From the NCBI GenBank assembly GCA_934122395.1, contig CAKOWQ010000001.1, positions 510,422 to 574,421 of the forward strand: a stretch of 64,000 bases of DNA, given 5' to 3'. The notes below the pieces were generated by a model. That model ran no database searches. It was not told where the DNA came from and saw only the letters and a list, made by a program, of their open reading frames with translations. Shown here piece by piece: positions 44,069-52,623 of this stretch; position 1 is the stretch's first letter; every line of letters begins with the position of its first letter. The DNA comes from an uncultured Bacilli bacterium. GTDB taxonomy: Bacteria; Bacillota_I; Bacilli_A; RF39; UBA660. The translations under genes and the position numbers were made by a program.

Positions 44069-44074
44069 TATAAT
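44069..44074 (+). promoter_or_regulatory. -10 box for the gene at 44142
   Basis: TATAAT 68 bases before the start codon. The -35 position (~44046) coincides with the third operator half-site, so repressor binding would block it. Confidence 0.5.
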
Positions 44075-44141
44075 ACAAGGAAGAAAAAAGACGGAATATG
44101 TGTGAGAAAGTAGGTAATGTTTAAAAAAGGAGCTAAAACTA

Positions 44142-44654
44142 ATGAAAAAAGAAATTAAAGATAATGAAGTAGTAAATGTAGTAAATTGTTTTGATGAAAG
44201 GATTTTAAAAATAAGAAGTATTGTTTATCATTATGAATTATTAGATGTAATCCCAGACTTTAACAAAAAAAGCAGTAAAGAACAAAAACAAATAATAGAA
44301 GATACAATAAACTTTTATTTATCTGAAATAAAAAAAATGAATAACTATAATCTAATTAAAGATAATAATTATGATATTGATGAAGTATTAGACTTTTTTA
44401 GTTATTCATACAAACAAGATAATGAAAATAAATACTATGTAGTAGAAGATAGTGCAGATTATGTAGTTGATGATCTATTAAATAAATTATTTAAAAACGA
44501 TAATAGAAAACTAAATTTACCTGTGCACTATGATACCATAAATGAATATGGACTTTCTTCTGAAATTGAAGAAAAAGATACTACAAGAGCATTTTTATGG
44601 ATTATCTTAAAATTATCCGTTATTTATAGTTTTTTAAAAGATAGTAACAAATAA
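44142..44654 (+). CDS. Unknown protein divergent from the XRE repressor
   Basis: A 170-residue acidic, helical protein (KDNEVVNVVNCFDERILKIR) with no motif I recognise and no membrane helix until a weakly hydrophobic C-terminal helix (FLWIILKLSVIYSFL). It is the only plus-strand gene in the left 25 kb of the conjugative element. AAAAGGAG precedes the ATG. Divergence from a repressor suggests an anti-repressor or activator role, but nothing in the sequence proves it. Confidence 0.65.
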   Translation: MKKEIKDNEVVNVVNCFDERILKIRSIVYHYELLDVIPDFNKKSSKEQKQIIEDTINFYLSEIKKMNNYNLIKDNNYDIDEVLDFFSYSYKQDNENKYYVVEDSADYVVDDLLNKLFKNDNRKLNLPVHYDTINEYGLSSEIEEKDTTRAFLWIILKLSVIYSFLKDSNK

Positions 44655-44707
44655 CTAATAATTAAGTAGTAGTAGTAAATTAGCAGTAAAAAAATCCTAC
44701 TTTCTAA

Positions 44708-44741
44708 ACAAAAAAATTAAGGAGAGCAACAAGCCCTCCTT
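44708..44741 (-). terminator. Terminator of the conjugation operon
   Basis: AAGGAGGGC/GCTCTCCTT stem on the minus strand with a TTGTT loop, followed by AATTTTTTT, right after the CHAP-protein stop codon. Confidence 0.85.
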
Positions 44742-46277
44742 TTAGTATGCAGGTGTTCCATAACCGAATATTACTTTGCTATTTAAAGCATATTCTTTTT
44801 GTCTGCAAGTATCATCAGTAGAATTGCCCTCTACTGTATATACTTTGCCATTTTCTACTTTTTCAACTATTCCTACATGATTAACTTTTCCATCTACTTC
44901 CCAGTCAAAAAATATTATATCTCCTGCTTTGGGAGTGTATCCTTTCTCTTGCCACTCTCCCATTGCTTTAAACCAATCTATTCCTGTTTGACAACCAGAA
45001 AATTTAGGTATAATACCAGACTGTATATATCCACTTTGATTAGCAACCCAGCTAACAAAAACAGCACACCACTCTACTCTTGAATTAAAACCATACCATC
45101 TCCAATATGGCTCTCCTCCAACATTACCTACTTGTGATAATGCAATCTGTACCATATCAGGACTGCCAACAGGTGTTCCGTAAATTACAGATGACCACAT
45201 ACTTGCATATTCATCACTTAAAGAGTTTTTAACTTGATCTTTTTGCATTGAATTAAAGAAATACATATTCATCATTTCATCTACTGTCTTATGAGTTATT
45301 TTGATATGCAAAACTTTTTTAGTCATTTTGTCTTGGGAATTATCAAAACTTATTTCATAACTTGTATCATTGTTTTCATCTTTAACTTCATAGCTAATAA
45401 TATTCATATCCCAAAATATTTTTTTTAATTCTTGTTTCTTTTTCTCATCCATAGTAATAACATCTGCTGAATTATTACCTTTTGTTATTTTAGCAGTATA
45501 AATAGCAAGTACATCTTTCCATTCTGCTCGGTCTGATTCTATTTTATAGTCATCATGGGGATTATTATTTTGTATTTCAACTATCTTATCTGCCATCTCT
45601 TTATTTATTTCTTTAACTACACTACTCATTGGAACAGTACCTGTACTTTCACTTGAAAAGAATATTCCCATCCAAGATGTGCATATAAGTCCTATTAAAC
45701 AAATAACAATTATGATTATAACTGCAATCCAACCACCAGCAAGTAATAAAGAGATTAATGCCTTTGTCCCTGCAATAATCCCTTTAACTGCTGATACTGT
45801 TGCTTTAAATACTGCTTTAATTCCATTGTAAGTAGTTTTTACTGTTTTAACTGCTAATCTTCTTGCTTTTTCTGTTGTTTTAACAGTTTGTTTAGTAACT
45901 TTTGCTGTATCTTTAACGACTTTCTTACTTGTTTTAATTTTACTTTTAACTTCTTTAATCTTCTTTTTTTCAGTTAGTTTAGATTTGATAGTTTTAATTG
46001 TATTCTTTGTCTTAATAAAATTATTTTTTGTATCTCTTACTGCCTCATTACCTTTTGTTTTAATTTTATTAGAATTATATACTGCAAACTTTCCACCAGC
46101 ACTAAGTCTATTTACTGCATACTCATTTGCATTATTTTCATTTGTATTGCCATAACTGTTTTCACTTTTTTCTTTAATACTAACTATGCTAGATTTTGCT
46201 TTATCAGTTGCAATCTTTCCTTTATTTAGTGCTTTGATTGTTCCCTTTACTTTTTCTCTTTGTTTTATTTTTGACAT
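44742..46277 (-). CDS. Conjugation cell-wall hydrolase with CHAP domain (CD1108-like)
   Basis: A 511-residue protein. The first ~170 residues are very basic and Lys/Thr-rich (VKDTAKVTKQTVKTTEKARR), then come a membrane helix (WIAVIIIIVICLIGLIC), an extracytoplasmic middle domain and a C-terminal CHAP amidase domain. The domain's catalytic Cys is in VEWCAVFVSW and its His in VNHVGIVEKV. It opens the peptidoglycan for the mating channel (VirB1-like role). ATG at 46277 lies one base after the VirB4 stop, with GGGTGAT upstream. It is the last gene of the transfer operon. Confidence 0.87.
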   Translation of the reverse strand: MSKIKQREKVKGTIKALNKGKIATDKAKSSIVSIKEKSENSYGNTNENNANEYAVNRLSAGGKFAVYNSNKIKTKGNEAVRDTKNNFIKTKNTIKTIKSKLTEKKKIKEVKSKIKTSKKVVKDTAKVTKQTVKTTEKARRLAVKTVKTTYNGIKAVFKATVSAVKGIIAGTKALISLLLAGGWIAVIIIIVICLIGLICTSWMGIFFSSESTGTVPMSSVVKEINKEMADKIVEIQNNNPHDDYKIESDRAEWKDVLAIYTAKITKGNNSADVITMDEKKKQELKKIFWDMNIISYEVKDENNDTSYEISFDNSQDKMTKKVLHIKITHKTVDEMMNMYFFNSMQKDQVKNSLSDEYASMWSSVIYGTPVGSPDMVQIALSQVGNVGGEPYWRWYGFNSRVEWCAVFVSWVANQSGYIQSGIIPKFSGCQTGIDWFKAMGEWQEKGYTPKAGDIIFFDWEVDGKVNHVGIVEKVENGKVYTVEGNSTDDTCRQKEYALNSKVIFGYGTPAY

Positions 46278-46278
46278 A

Positions 46279-48594
46279 CTAATCACCCGGTTTAGTAGTC
46301 ATAAGTTTGTATAATCTAGTGTTCTTTGGGAATTTATTAACAAAAGGAACAAGACTACTACCATATCTAATTAGTCCACATCCAGCATCAGAGTTAGTTA
46401 TATAAGACATTTGTAATTTAGAAATATTAAGTAAATCTCCTAACTCTTTTCTATCAGATGATGCTTGATTTAACATTACTATAAACTCACTATTAGATAA
46501 CATTGTAGTAGCATCTACTGATGATAATAAATATTGAACATTTTGAGTAATTGCAGTTGGATAAGCATTTCTTTTTCTAAATTGCCTCCAAGCACTATTA
46601 AAGAATGTCGCAGAGTATTCATTTTCAAATAATACATGAATCTCATCTATGAAGATATGAGTTCTTTTACCTTTCTTAAAGTTATCTGATACTCTATTTA
46701 TCATTGCATCCGTTATTACTAATAATCCCATTGTTTTTAATTGTTTACCAAGTTTATAAATATCATAACTTACTATTCTACTACTAATATTTACATTAGT
46801 TTCATGAGCAAACACATCTAAACTACCATTAGTAAACATTTCAAGAGTTAAAGCAAGTTCCCCTGCTTCTTTTTCTGGCTGTTCTAGTAGTTTTTCTCTT
46901 AATGTCATAAGAGTTGGAGTAATTCCAGTTTTATGGTATTCATCATAAGTTAGTTGAGTACACCTATCTATTATAGATTTTTCTCTTGGACCTAATCCGG
47001 TTTTGTCTAATTGTTCAAACAATGAAAGAACAAACTCTGATTTATCAATAACAGGATTAAGTCCATCTCCGTACCCCTCTACCATATCCATTGGATTTAT
47101 ATGGTCTTTGCTACTTGCCGATACTTCTATAACTTCCCCACCTAGTGCTTTAACAAGTGCTGAATACTCTCCCTCTGGGTCACAAATCATAATATCATCA
47201 TCAGTTGAAAGTGCTAAAAATACTATAAGTTCTTTGGCACTAAAACTTTTACCACTACCCGGTACTCCAAGTAAAAATGATGATTGATTTTGTAAGTTTG
47301 CTTTATTTACCATTATTAAATTATGACTAATTGCATTTTCTCCATAATATATTCCACCTTTATCCATAATTTCTTGTACTCTAAATGGCATTAAAGAAGA
47401 CAAACTTTCAGTTGTAAGTGTTCTTAATATTTTAATATTTCTAACACCAATAGGAAGTGCTGTATTTAGTCCATCCATTTGTTGATAAGTTAAAGGTGCT
47501 ATTTGACATAGATGTTTTCTTCCAGTGATAAGTATAGTTTCGGTATCTGCATCTAATTGCTCTTTCGTATCAGCAGTAATAACAAGAGTTAAATTAGCAA
47601 ACATCATTCTTTGATCTCTTGTTGTTAAATCATCTAAAAACTCTTTGCTTTCTTTTCTTTGTTGCTCTAAATCATAAGGAATAACCGCACTAAAATTATT
47701 ATTAGCATTTTGTTTTCTTTGCCAATTAGTAATATTAGTTTCTACTCCAAGCAATCTATTTTCTACTTCTTTAACTGCCTCATCAGTAGGTATTGGTATA
47801 ATATCAATACTCATCATCATATTAGAGTTCATGTCTGTAAGTTCTGAAATCATAGAGTCTTTTATATAACTTGCATATTCTTTTAGGAATAATACTCTAC
47901 CAAACTTTTTTCCCATTTCAAAATAATCTTTTTTAAATGAAAATCCATCAGGACATATATAATCTTTAAAGTTATGTCCTTTTTTCATAAAATCTTTTAT
48001 ATCTAAATTATAGTTTACTTCTTCTCCTATTCGGTAAAAATCATGTAGTATTCTCAACTTTTCTTTAGCATCAAGTTCTATACATTTACTACCTAATTTT
48101 GCTAAATGAGATACTATATCAGTTGATACTCTTCTAAAATAATTTCTAGCATCTTCTATACTTTTCTTAAACACTGAAATAGTTAAATATATTTCTCTTA
48201 CCATACCATTACTATTTACTGCTTTATCAAGTAACATTTGATTATATTCTTGTCTATAAATATCTAATCCATCTTCTTTAAATGGTAATAGTATTTCTTT
48301 TTCAAAATCTTTTTTATTTATTCTTCTTAAAGCTATTGTAATTTTAGTTGTTGCTCCACTATCAAAAGAGTTAAGTAATTCCCCATATTCTAAAAACATT
48401 GCTTCTTTATCTTCCTTTGATGCTACTGCATAATTTATATCAGTAAACTTAAATGTTTGTGAATATTTATTCTTACCAACTAAAAATATTCCATCAGTCC
48501 ACACTCTTTGAATAGGTATTACTTGTTGTATAGACTTTGGAATATTAAAATTATCTTTTTCCTGTTTCTTTAAATTATTGATTGATTTTATCAT
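46279..48594 (-). CDS. VirB4-like conjugation ATPase
   Basis: A 771-residue ATPase that powers the type IV secretion channel. Walker A GVPGSGKSFSAK lies mid-protein, Walker B is THIFIDEIHVLFE, and the conserved DPEGEYSALV and AITQNVQYLL segments are typical. It overlaps the PrgI gene by 20 bases, and its stop is one base from the hydrolase start, so all three are co-translated. It appears complete. Confidence 0.94.
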   Translation of the reverse strand: MIKSINNLKKQEKDNFNIPKSIQQVIPIQRVWTDGIFLVGKNKYSQTFKFTDINYAVASKEDKEAMFLEYGELLNSFDSGATTKITIALRRINKKDFEKEILLPFKEDGLDIYRQEYNQMLLDKAVNSNGMVREIYLTISVFKKSIEDARNYFRRVSTDIVSHLAKLGSKCIELDAKEKLRILHDFYRIGEEVNYNLDIKDFMKKGHNFKDYICPDGFSFKKDYFEMGKKFGRVLFLKEYASYIKDSMISELTDMNSNMMMSIDIIPIPTDEAVKEVENRLLGVETNITNWQRKQNANNNFSAVIPYDLEQQRKESKEFLDDLTTRDQRMMFANLTLVITADTKEQLDADTETILITGRKHLCQIAPLTYQQMDGLNTALPIGVRNIKILRTLTTESLSSLMPFRVQEIMDKGGIYYGENAISHNLIMVNKANLQNQSSFLLGVPGSGKSFSAKELIVFLALSTDDDIMICDPEGEYSALVKALGGEVIEVSASSKDHINPMDMVEGYGDGLNPVIDKSEFVLSLFEQLDKTGLGPREKSIIDRCTQLTYDEYHKTGITPTLMTLREKLLEQPEKEAGELALTLEMFTNGSLDVFAHETNVNISSRIVSYDIYKLGKQLKTMGLLVITDAMINRVSDNFKKGKRTHIFIDEIHVLFENEYSATFFNSAWRQFRKRNAYPTAITQNVQYLLSSVDATTMLSNSEFIVMLNQASSDRKELGDLLNISKLQMSYITNSDAGCGLIRYGSSLVPFVNKFPKNTRLYKLMTTKPGD

Positions 48595-48952
48595 CTCTAT
48601 TAAACTCCTCTCTTTCTTTATTTTCTATAATGTTTTTAGTCATTTCATAGTACATATCTTCAGATACAAACTTCAATTTTTTAGGTATAAGTATTTCTGA
48701 TTTTATCCATGTTATAACAAAATCCTCTAAATTCATTCCGTTATATTTAAAAAAGCCAATACCTGCAAAAGGTACGACTCCTATAATACAAATCCATGAT
48801 GTTATTTCTTTATTAAAAATAGGACTAAATATAAAATATAGTCCTACTGCTACCAAGCAACCACATATTGAACATATAAATTGCCTTATTGATAATCCAA
48901 AAAATAAATGTTCTGTGTAATTTCTTATTTCTCTATTTATCTTTACTTCCAA
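48575..48952 (-). CDS. PrgI-family (VirB3-like) membrane protein
   Basis: A 125-residue protein with two adjacent membrane helices (~25-70) and the family signature KINREIRNYTEHLFFGLSIRQ at the N-terminus. PrgI proteins are inner-membrane parts of Gram-positive conjugation channels and are almost always next to VirB4, as here. Confidence 0.9.
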   Translation of the reverse strand: MEVKINREIRNYTEHLFFGLSIRQFICSICGCLVAVGLYFIFSPIFNKEITSWICIIGVVPFAGIGFFKYNGMNLEDFVITWIKSEILIPKKLKFVSEDMYYEMTKNIIENKEREEFNRDDKINQ

Positions 48953-48954
48953 TT

Positions 48955-49221
48955 CTATCTTCCCCTTTCATCTTTCTTTTTTGTAGAATTATGATTTAAT
49001 TCTTTACTTTCAATAATATCAAAACTATCAACACCATAAATTAAAGATAATGAACTTCCATTATCCCATTTCATTCCAATTTGTCCCTCATCATCTACAT
49101 ACTCAACTGTTCCACAAGTGCCTCTAGGAACTGAGTAATTATCATCCATATAATTTAGTCTAATTCGTGTACCTACTGGATATTTATTTTTAATCATTTC
49201 AACCTTTCTTCTATTTTCCAT
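48955..49221 (-). CDS. DUF4314 protein
   Basis: An 88-residue protein matching DUF4314 (YPVGTRIRLNYMDD, then GTCGTVEYVDDEGQIGMKWDNG), an SH3-like small domain common in conjugative elements. Its function is unknown. It is two bases from the PrgI gene. Confidence 0.85.
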   Translation of the reverse strand: MENRRKVEMIKNKYPVGTRIRLNYMDDNYSVPRGTCGTVEYVDDEGQIGMKWDNGSSLSLIYGVDSFDIIESKELNHNSTKKKDERGR

Positions 49222-49223
49222 AT

Positions 49224-49673
49224 TTACCTGCTCCTTTCTATATTTTTATTTAATCTTGTGTGATTATCATAAAAGGAAGATACATAATTTGCTATATCTT
49301 CCTTAATGTTCTTGTATTCTATATGAACATTACTCTTTTCTTCTTCTGTTTTAGCATGAAGTGATTTAGTAAATATCTCATCTTCTTTATCTCTTAATTT
49401 TATGAATTCTTTATCTCTCCATATTAAATTAGTAATATAGTTTAATCTTCTTAAAGTATTATTACTACCATTTAATACTTCTACAGTACCCTCTAATAGT
49501 AAGTTTGTTATAAAGAACTTTTCAAAATCCTGCTCTCCTTTTTCTTGATACAATCTAGTAAGTCCTTTATTTTCTTCTCTATCATAATTCTTAGGACAAA
49601 CATTATTACTACATTGTCTTGTATAAACCTTACCATCTTTATAGACCATACTCTTAAATAATTCTCTACTCAT
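49224..49673 (-). CDS. Hypothetical conjugation-operon protein
   Basis: A 149-residue soluble, helical protein with two N-terminal cysteines (QCSNNVCPKNYDRE) and a Lys/Glu-rich tail. Its tight placement in the transfer operon suggests an accessory role. I recognise no family. Confidence 0.65.
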   Translation of the reverse strand: MSRELFKSMVYKDGKVYTRQCSNNVCPKNYDREENKGLTRLYQEKGEQDFEKFFITNLLLEGTVEVLNGSNNTLRRLNYITNLIWRDKEFIKLRDKEDEIFTKSLHAKTEEEKSNVHIEYKNIKEDIANYVSSFYDNHTRLNKNIERSR

Positions 49674-49676
49674 ATA

Positions 49677-50198
49677 CTACCTCTCATAGTCCTTATAATT
49701 TTTAACATTATAAGTATCGGTTATATAATCTTTTATATTTTTTCTTATATTGTCATTTGATAATGATACTTGTTCTAAATAATCTCCATTCCTATAATCT
49801 TTATTATTTTTATAAATCATAACAATACTTTCTTTAGGATTATCATAGTTATAATCATCTACTGTGCAAATATAGTTTCCAACTATATATATGTCTTTTG
49901 CTTTACCTATAAACTCTTCATATTCTTTCTTTATTGTTTTCATATTACTTTTTAGCCATTTTTCTAACATTTCATAAGTAGAATACTTTGTATCTTGATA
50001 TTCATCACTTTTAATAAACTTTCTTGATAAGTAATCACTAAAATCATAATTAACATCACATTCTGGATATATAGAGTCTTTATAAAAATTATTAAGAAGA
50101 TCATAACCTAAAACAAAGTTTAAATATTGTATTTCATTTTCTTCATTAAAGGTATCTTTATCAATTATTACTTTATTATCCTTTATCTCGTATTGCAT
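49677..50198 (-). CDS. Hypothetical conjugation-operon protein
   Basis: A 173-residue acidic, Tyr/Asp-rich soluble protein (YLNFVLGYDLLNNFYKD; KWLKSNMKTIKKEYEEF). It overlaps the upstream gene by 16 bases. The aromatic, acidic make-up resembles antirestriction-type proteins of mobile elements, but there is no firm match. Confidence 0.62.
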   Translation of the reverse strand: MQYEIKDNKVIIDKDTFNEENEIQYLNFVLGYDLLNNFYKDSIYPECDVNYDFSDYLSRKFIKSDEYQDTKYSTYEMLEKWLKSNMKTIKKEYEEFIGKAKDIYIVGNYICTVDDYNYDNPKESIVMIYKNNKDYRNGDYLEQVSLSNDNIRKNIKDYITDTYNVKNYKDYER

Positions 50199-50464
50199 GA
50201 TTTATCACTCCTCTTCTTATTAGAAAAAGTATCAGCAAGATTTCCACCTGCTAATACTTTCTTAAAATCTTCCATAGCTTTACCTAGATTTTTATCATAG
50301 TAATATCCATATCCCCAAGTCATTCTATTATTATTAATTTCATAGTTAAATGCAATTATATACTCAACAGTATTATTGTATTGTCTTTCTACAAGTGCAA
50401 CAGGTATATCATTTCTATAACCTACATCTACTACAAACATTTCATTATCTAATTTTCTATTCAT
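50183..50464 (-). CDS. Hypothetical small conjugation-operon protein
   Basis: A 93-residue protein (MFVVDVGYRNDIPVALVERQ; MTWGYGYYYDKNLGKAMEDF) that looks like one small beta-sheet domain. Accessory proteins of this type are frequent in Tn1549-like elements. Function unknown. Confidence 0.65.
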   Translation of the reverse strand: MNRKLDNEMFVVDVGYRNDIPVALVERQYNNTVEYIIAFNYEINNNRMTWGYGYYYDKNLGKAMEDFKKVLAGGNLADTFSNKKRSDKSCNTR

Positions 50465-50468
50465 TTAA

Positions 50469-51380
50469 TTATCGCTCCTTATCTTTATTCTTATTTTTTT
50501 CTAATTTTCTATCATCATTAAATCTAGTTTCTAAATCTCCCCAACCTATAATTTTGTAATCATAATCATTTAATGTAATAACATCTTCTAAATGATATTT
50601 TTTTATATCTGCTCTTAATTTTTCAATGTCTTTCTCGTTAAAATTAGCGTAATACTTATTCCAATCTTCTTTTGAAATATAACATATTGAAGCATTTGAC
50701 TCGCAAACATTATCATAGACTTTTTGTAAAAGTTTAGAACATCTAGTTATTTTTGGTAATTCTAAATATTTATCAAAATCTTTGTAAATTAAATCTTCTA
50801 CATTTTCTATATCTTCATCATAACTAGCAATAATATATGCTTTAGCTTTTCCATTTTCATATAAAATTGCACTACATCTTAAATCGCCATAATCTGTTTC
50901 CCAGTAATCAAAAGTTTTAGCATATTTTTCTTTATAATACTTCATTACATCTGGTGTATCTAGCCCTGTTTTAACATCTAAATATTTTTTAGTAATATTA
51001 TTATCTTTACAATATTGTAAGTATTCTTGAACTCCATTTTTATATTCAATATCTGTTGGATATAATTCACTTATTGAGTTCCAAATAGAATAATGAACAT
51101 CATCAGTCATATATCCTATTTTTAAACCCTCCTCTAAATAGTTATATATATAATAGTCAAAGTTATAGTCCCACTCTGGTACTTGTATATAACCACCACT
51201 TTCATTTTTAGTATATGGAGTAAATTCTATTGCTTCATCATATCCATCACTTGCCAAAACATAGGTATCATTAGTTTTAGGATTAAACAATATATAATCA
51301 ATATGTTTATTTTGATGTTCTATATTATCTTTTAAAAATAATTCAATATCATTCTTCAGTTTTAATATTTTGTATTTCAT
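50469..51380 (-). CDS. Hypothetical conjugation-operon protein
   Basis: A 303-residue soluble, acidic protein rich in Tyr and Asp. Repeated short units (DYILFNPKTNDTYVLASDGY; WETDYGDLRCSAILYENGKA) and an ELYPTDIEY stretch suggest several small beta-containing domains. No motif allows a name. It lies 4 bases upstream of the 93-residue protein gene and 9 bases downstream of the VirB6-like gene. Confidence 0.62.
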   Translation of the reverse strand: MKYKILKLKNDIELFLKDNIEHQNKHIDYILFNPKTNDTYVLASDGYDEAIEFTPYTKNESGGYIQVPEWDYNFDYYIYNYLEEGLKIGYMTDDVHYSIWNSISELYPTDIEYKNGVQEYLQYCKDNNITKKYLDVKTGLDTPDVMKYYKEKYAKTFDYWETDYGDLRCSAILYENGKAKAYIIASYDEDIENVEDLIYKDFDKYLELPKITRCSKLLQKVYDNVCESNASICYISKEDWNKYYANFNEKDIEKLRADIKKYHLEDVITLNDYDYKIIGWGDLETRFNDDRKLEKNKNKDKER

Positions 51381-51389
51381 AATTCCTCC

Positions 51390-52238
51390 CTATAATCCCA
51401 TCATTTCTCTTACAACTCTATCGCTCATCTTAATAGTTCCAACTAAAACTAGCATATTAAAAATGAGTTCTCCTATATACTTCCACACTTGAGTAACTGC
51501 AGCTGCATTTGTATCAACTACTGGTGGACTAGATGCAAATAATGAAAAAATAATACAAGACAATACTATAATTGCTCCCTCTAAACATACTGCAGTAAAT
51601 GATTTAAGAAAACTTGCACATATCCTTTGTGTAGGTTCTCCTGCCGCTGTTGATAAAGGTATTGGTGCAATAGCAGTATATAAATATAATTTAAAAAATC
51701 TACCATATACAGTAAGTATCATTATAAATGATAATACTGTTACGAATAATCCTCCAATCAAGGTTACTGCCCATAATGGAATAGATTCAAAAAATCCACA
51801 ACTTTCTACTGCTTTAACTATTTCTTGTGGGAGTATTGTTTTAGACACAGTACCAAAACCTGCCGACTTCATTATTGTTGACATCACACCTTGTACTATT
51901 TTAAAAATAGATAACATTAAATCTAATCCATAAGTAACTATTCCTTTTGCAATAGCAAATCTTACAAACAATTTAATAGCGTGTTCTGGCTTTTTAACAT
52001 CAGCAAGTGAACTACAAGTCTTAACAACACCTACAACAAAGAATAATACAAGTAGTGCTAATCCTATTGCTTGTACTGCTCCATTTATTTTAAGTATTAC
52101 TTGCCATATCGTTCCACCTTTAAATGTTTCTGGGGACTGTGTAATTATTTGCCATATTTCACTTAACTTACTGTTCCAAGTATCTATGGCATTTTCTAGG
52201 TTGTTTACTACCCAATTACCACTGGCTAATATTAACAT
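51390..52238 (-). CDS. VirB6/TrbL-like conjugation membrane protein
   Basis: A 282-residue protein with six membrane helices, including VQAIGLALLVLFFVVGVVKT and LFVTVLSFIMILTVYGRFF. The AIAPIPLSTAAGEPTQRICASFLKSF loop is typical of the CD1112/VirB6-like components of Gram-positive conjugation systems. It forms part of the transmembrane channel. AGGAGGTGG precedes the start. Confidence 0.87.
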   Translation of the reverse strand: MLILASGNWVVNNLENAIDTWNSKLSEIWQIITQSPETFKGGTIWQVILKINGAVQAIGLALLVLFFVVGVVKTCSSLADVKKPEHAIKLFVRFAIAKGIVTYGLDLMLSIFKIVQGVMSTIMKSAGFGTVSKTILPQEIVKAVESCGFFESIPLWAVTLIGGLFVTVLSFIMILTVYGRFFKLYLYTAIAPIPLSTAAGEPTQRICASFLKSFTAVCLEGAIIVLSCIIFSLFASSPPVVDTNAAAVTQVWKYIGELIFNMLVLVGTIKMSDRVVREMMGL

Positions 52239-52293
52239 TTTTCCACCTCCTATTAAAGTAAAATGGGTAGAAAATAATTTCTACCCATACTTT

Positions 52294-52623
52294 TTAACCA
52301 GCAATTCTTGTTAGTATAGCTTTAGCACACATAACAATTATTCCACCTACACAAAATAAAGCACCATTAACTCTTTGTGATGGATCATGATTTGTAAAGG
52401 ATAATCCAATTTGAACAACTCCATATCCTGCAATAATTCCACCTACTACCTTTGTTAGTTGAAATATAAAGTCTGATAAATTATTTACAACTGCTATTGG
52501 GTCATCAGCTGCAAAAACATTTGGAGTAAACATACTTAAACTGCTTATTCCAATTAATGCTAATACATAAATCTTATATCCTTTTTTAATTCTCTTTTCT
52601 ATACTTTTATTTTTGTTCTTCAT
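52294..52623 (-). CDS. Maff2-family conjugation protein
   Basis: A 109-residue protein with an N-terminal signal peptide (IYVLALIGISSLSMFTPNVFA), a second hydrophobic helix (VVGGIIAGYGVVQIGLSF) and a third near the C-terminus. It matches the Maff2 family of small mobile-element membrane proteins (VirB2-like position). ATG at 52623 is chosen over 52632 since GGAAA lies at a better distance. It overlaps the VirD4 gene end by 17 bases. Confidence 0.86.
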   Translation of the reverse strand: MKNKNKSIEKRIKKGYKIYVLALIGISSLSMFTPNVFAADDPIAVVNNLSDFIFQLTKVVGGIIAGYGVVQIGLSFTNHDPSQRVNGALFCVGGIIVMCAKAILTRIAG

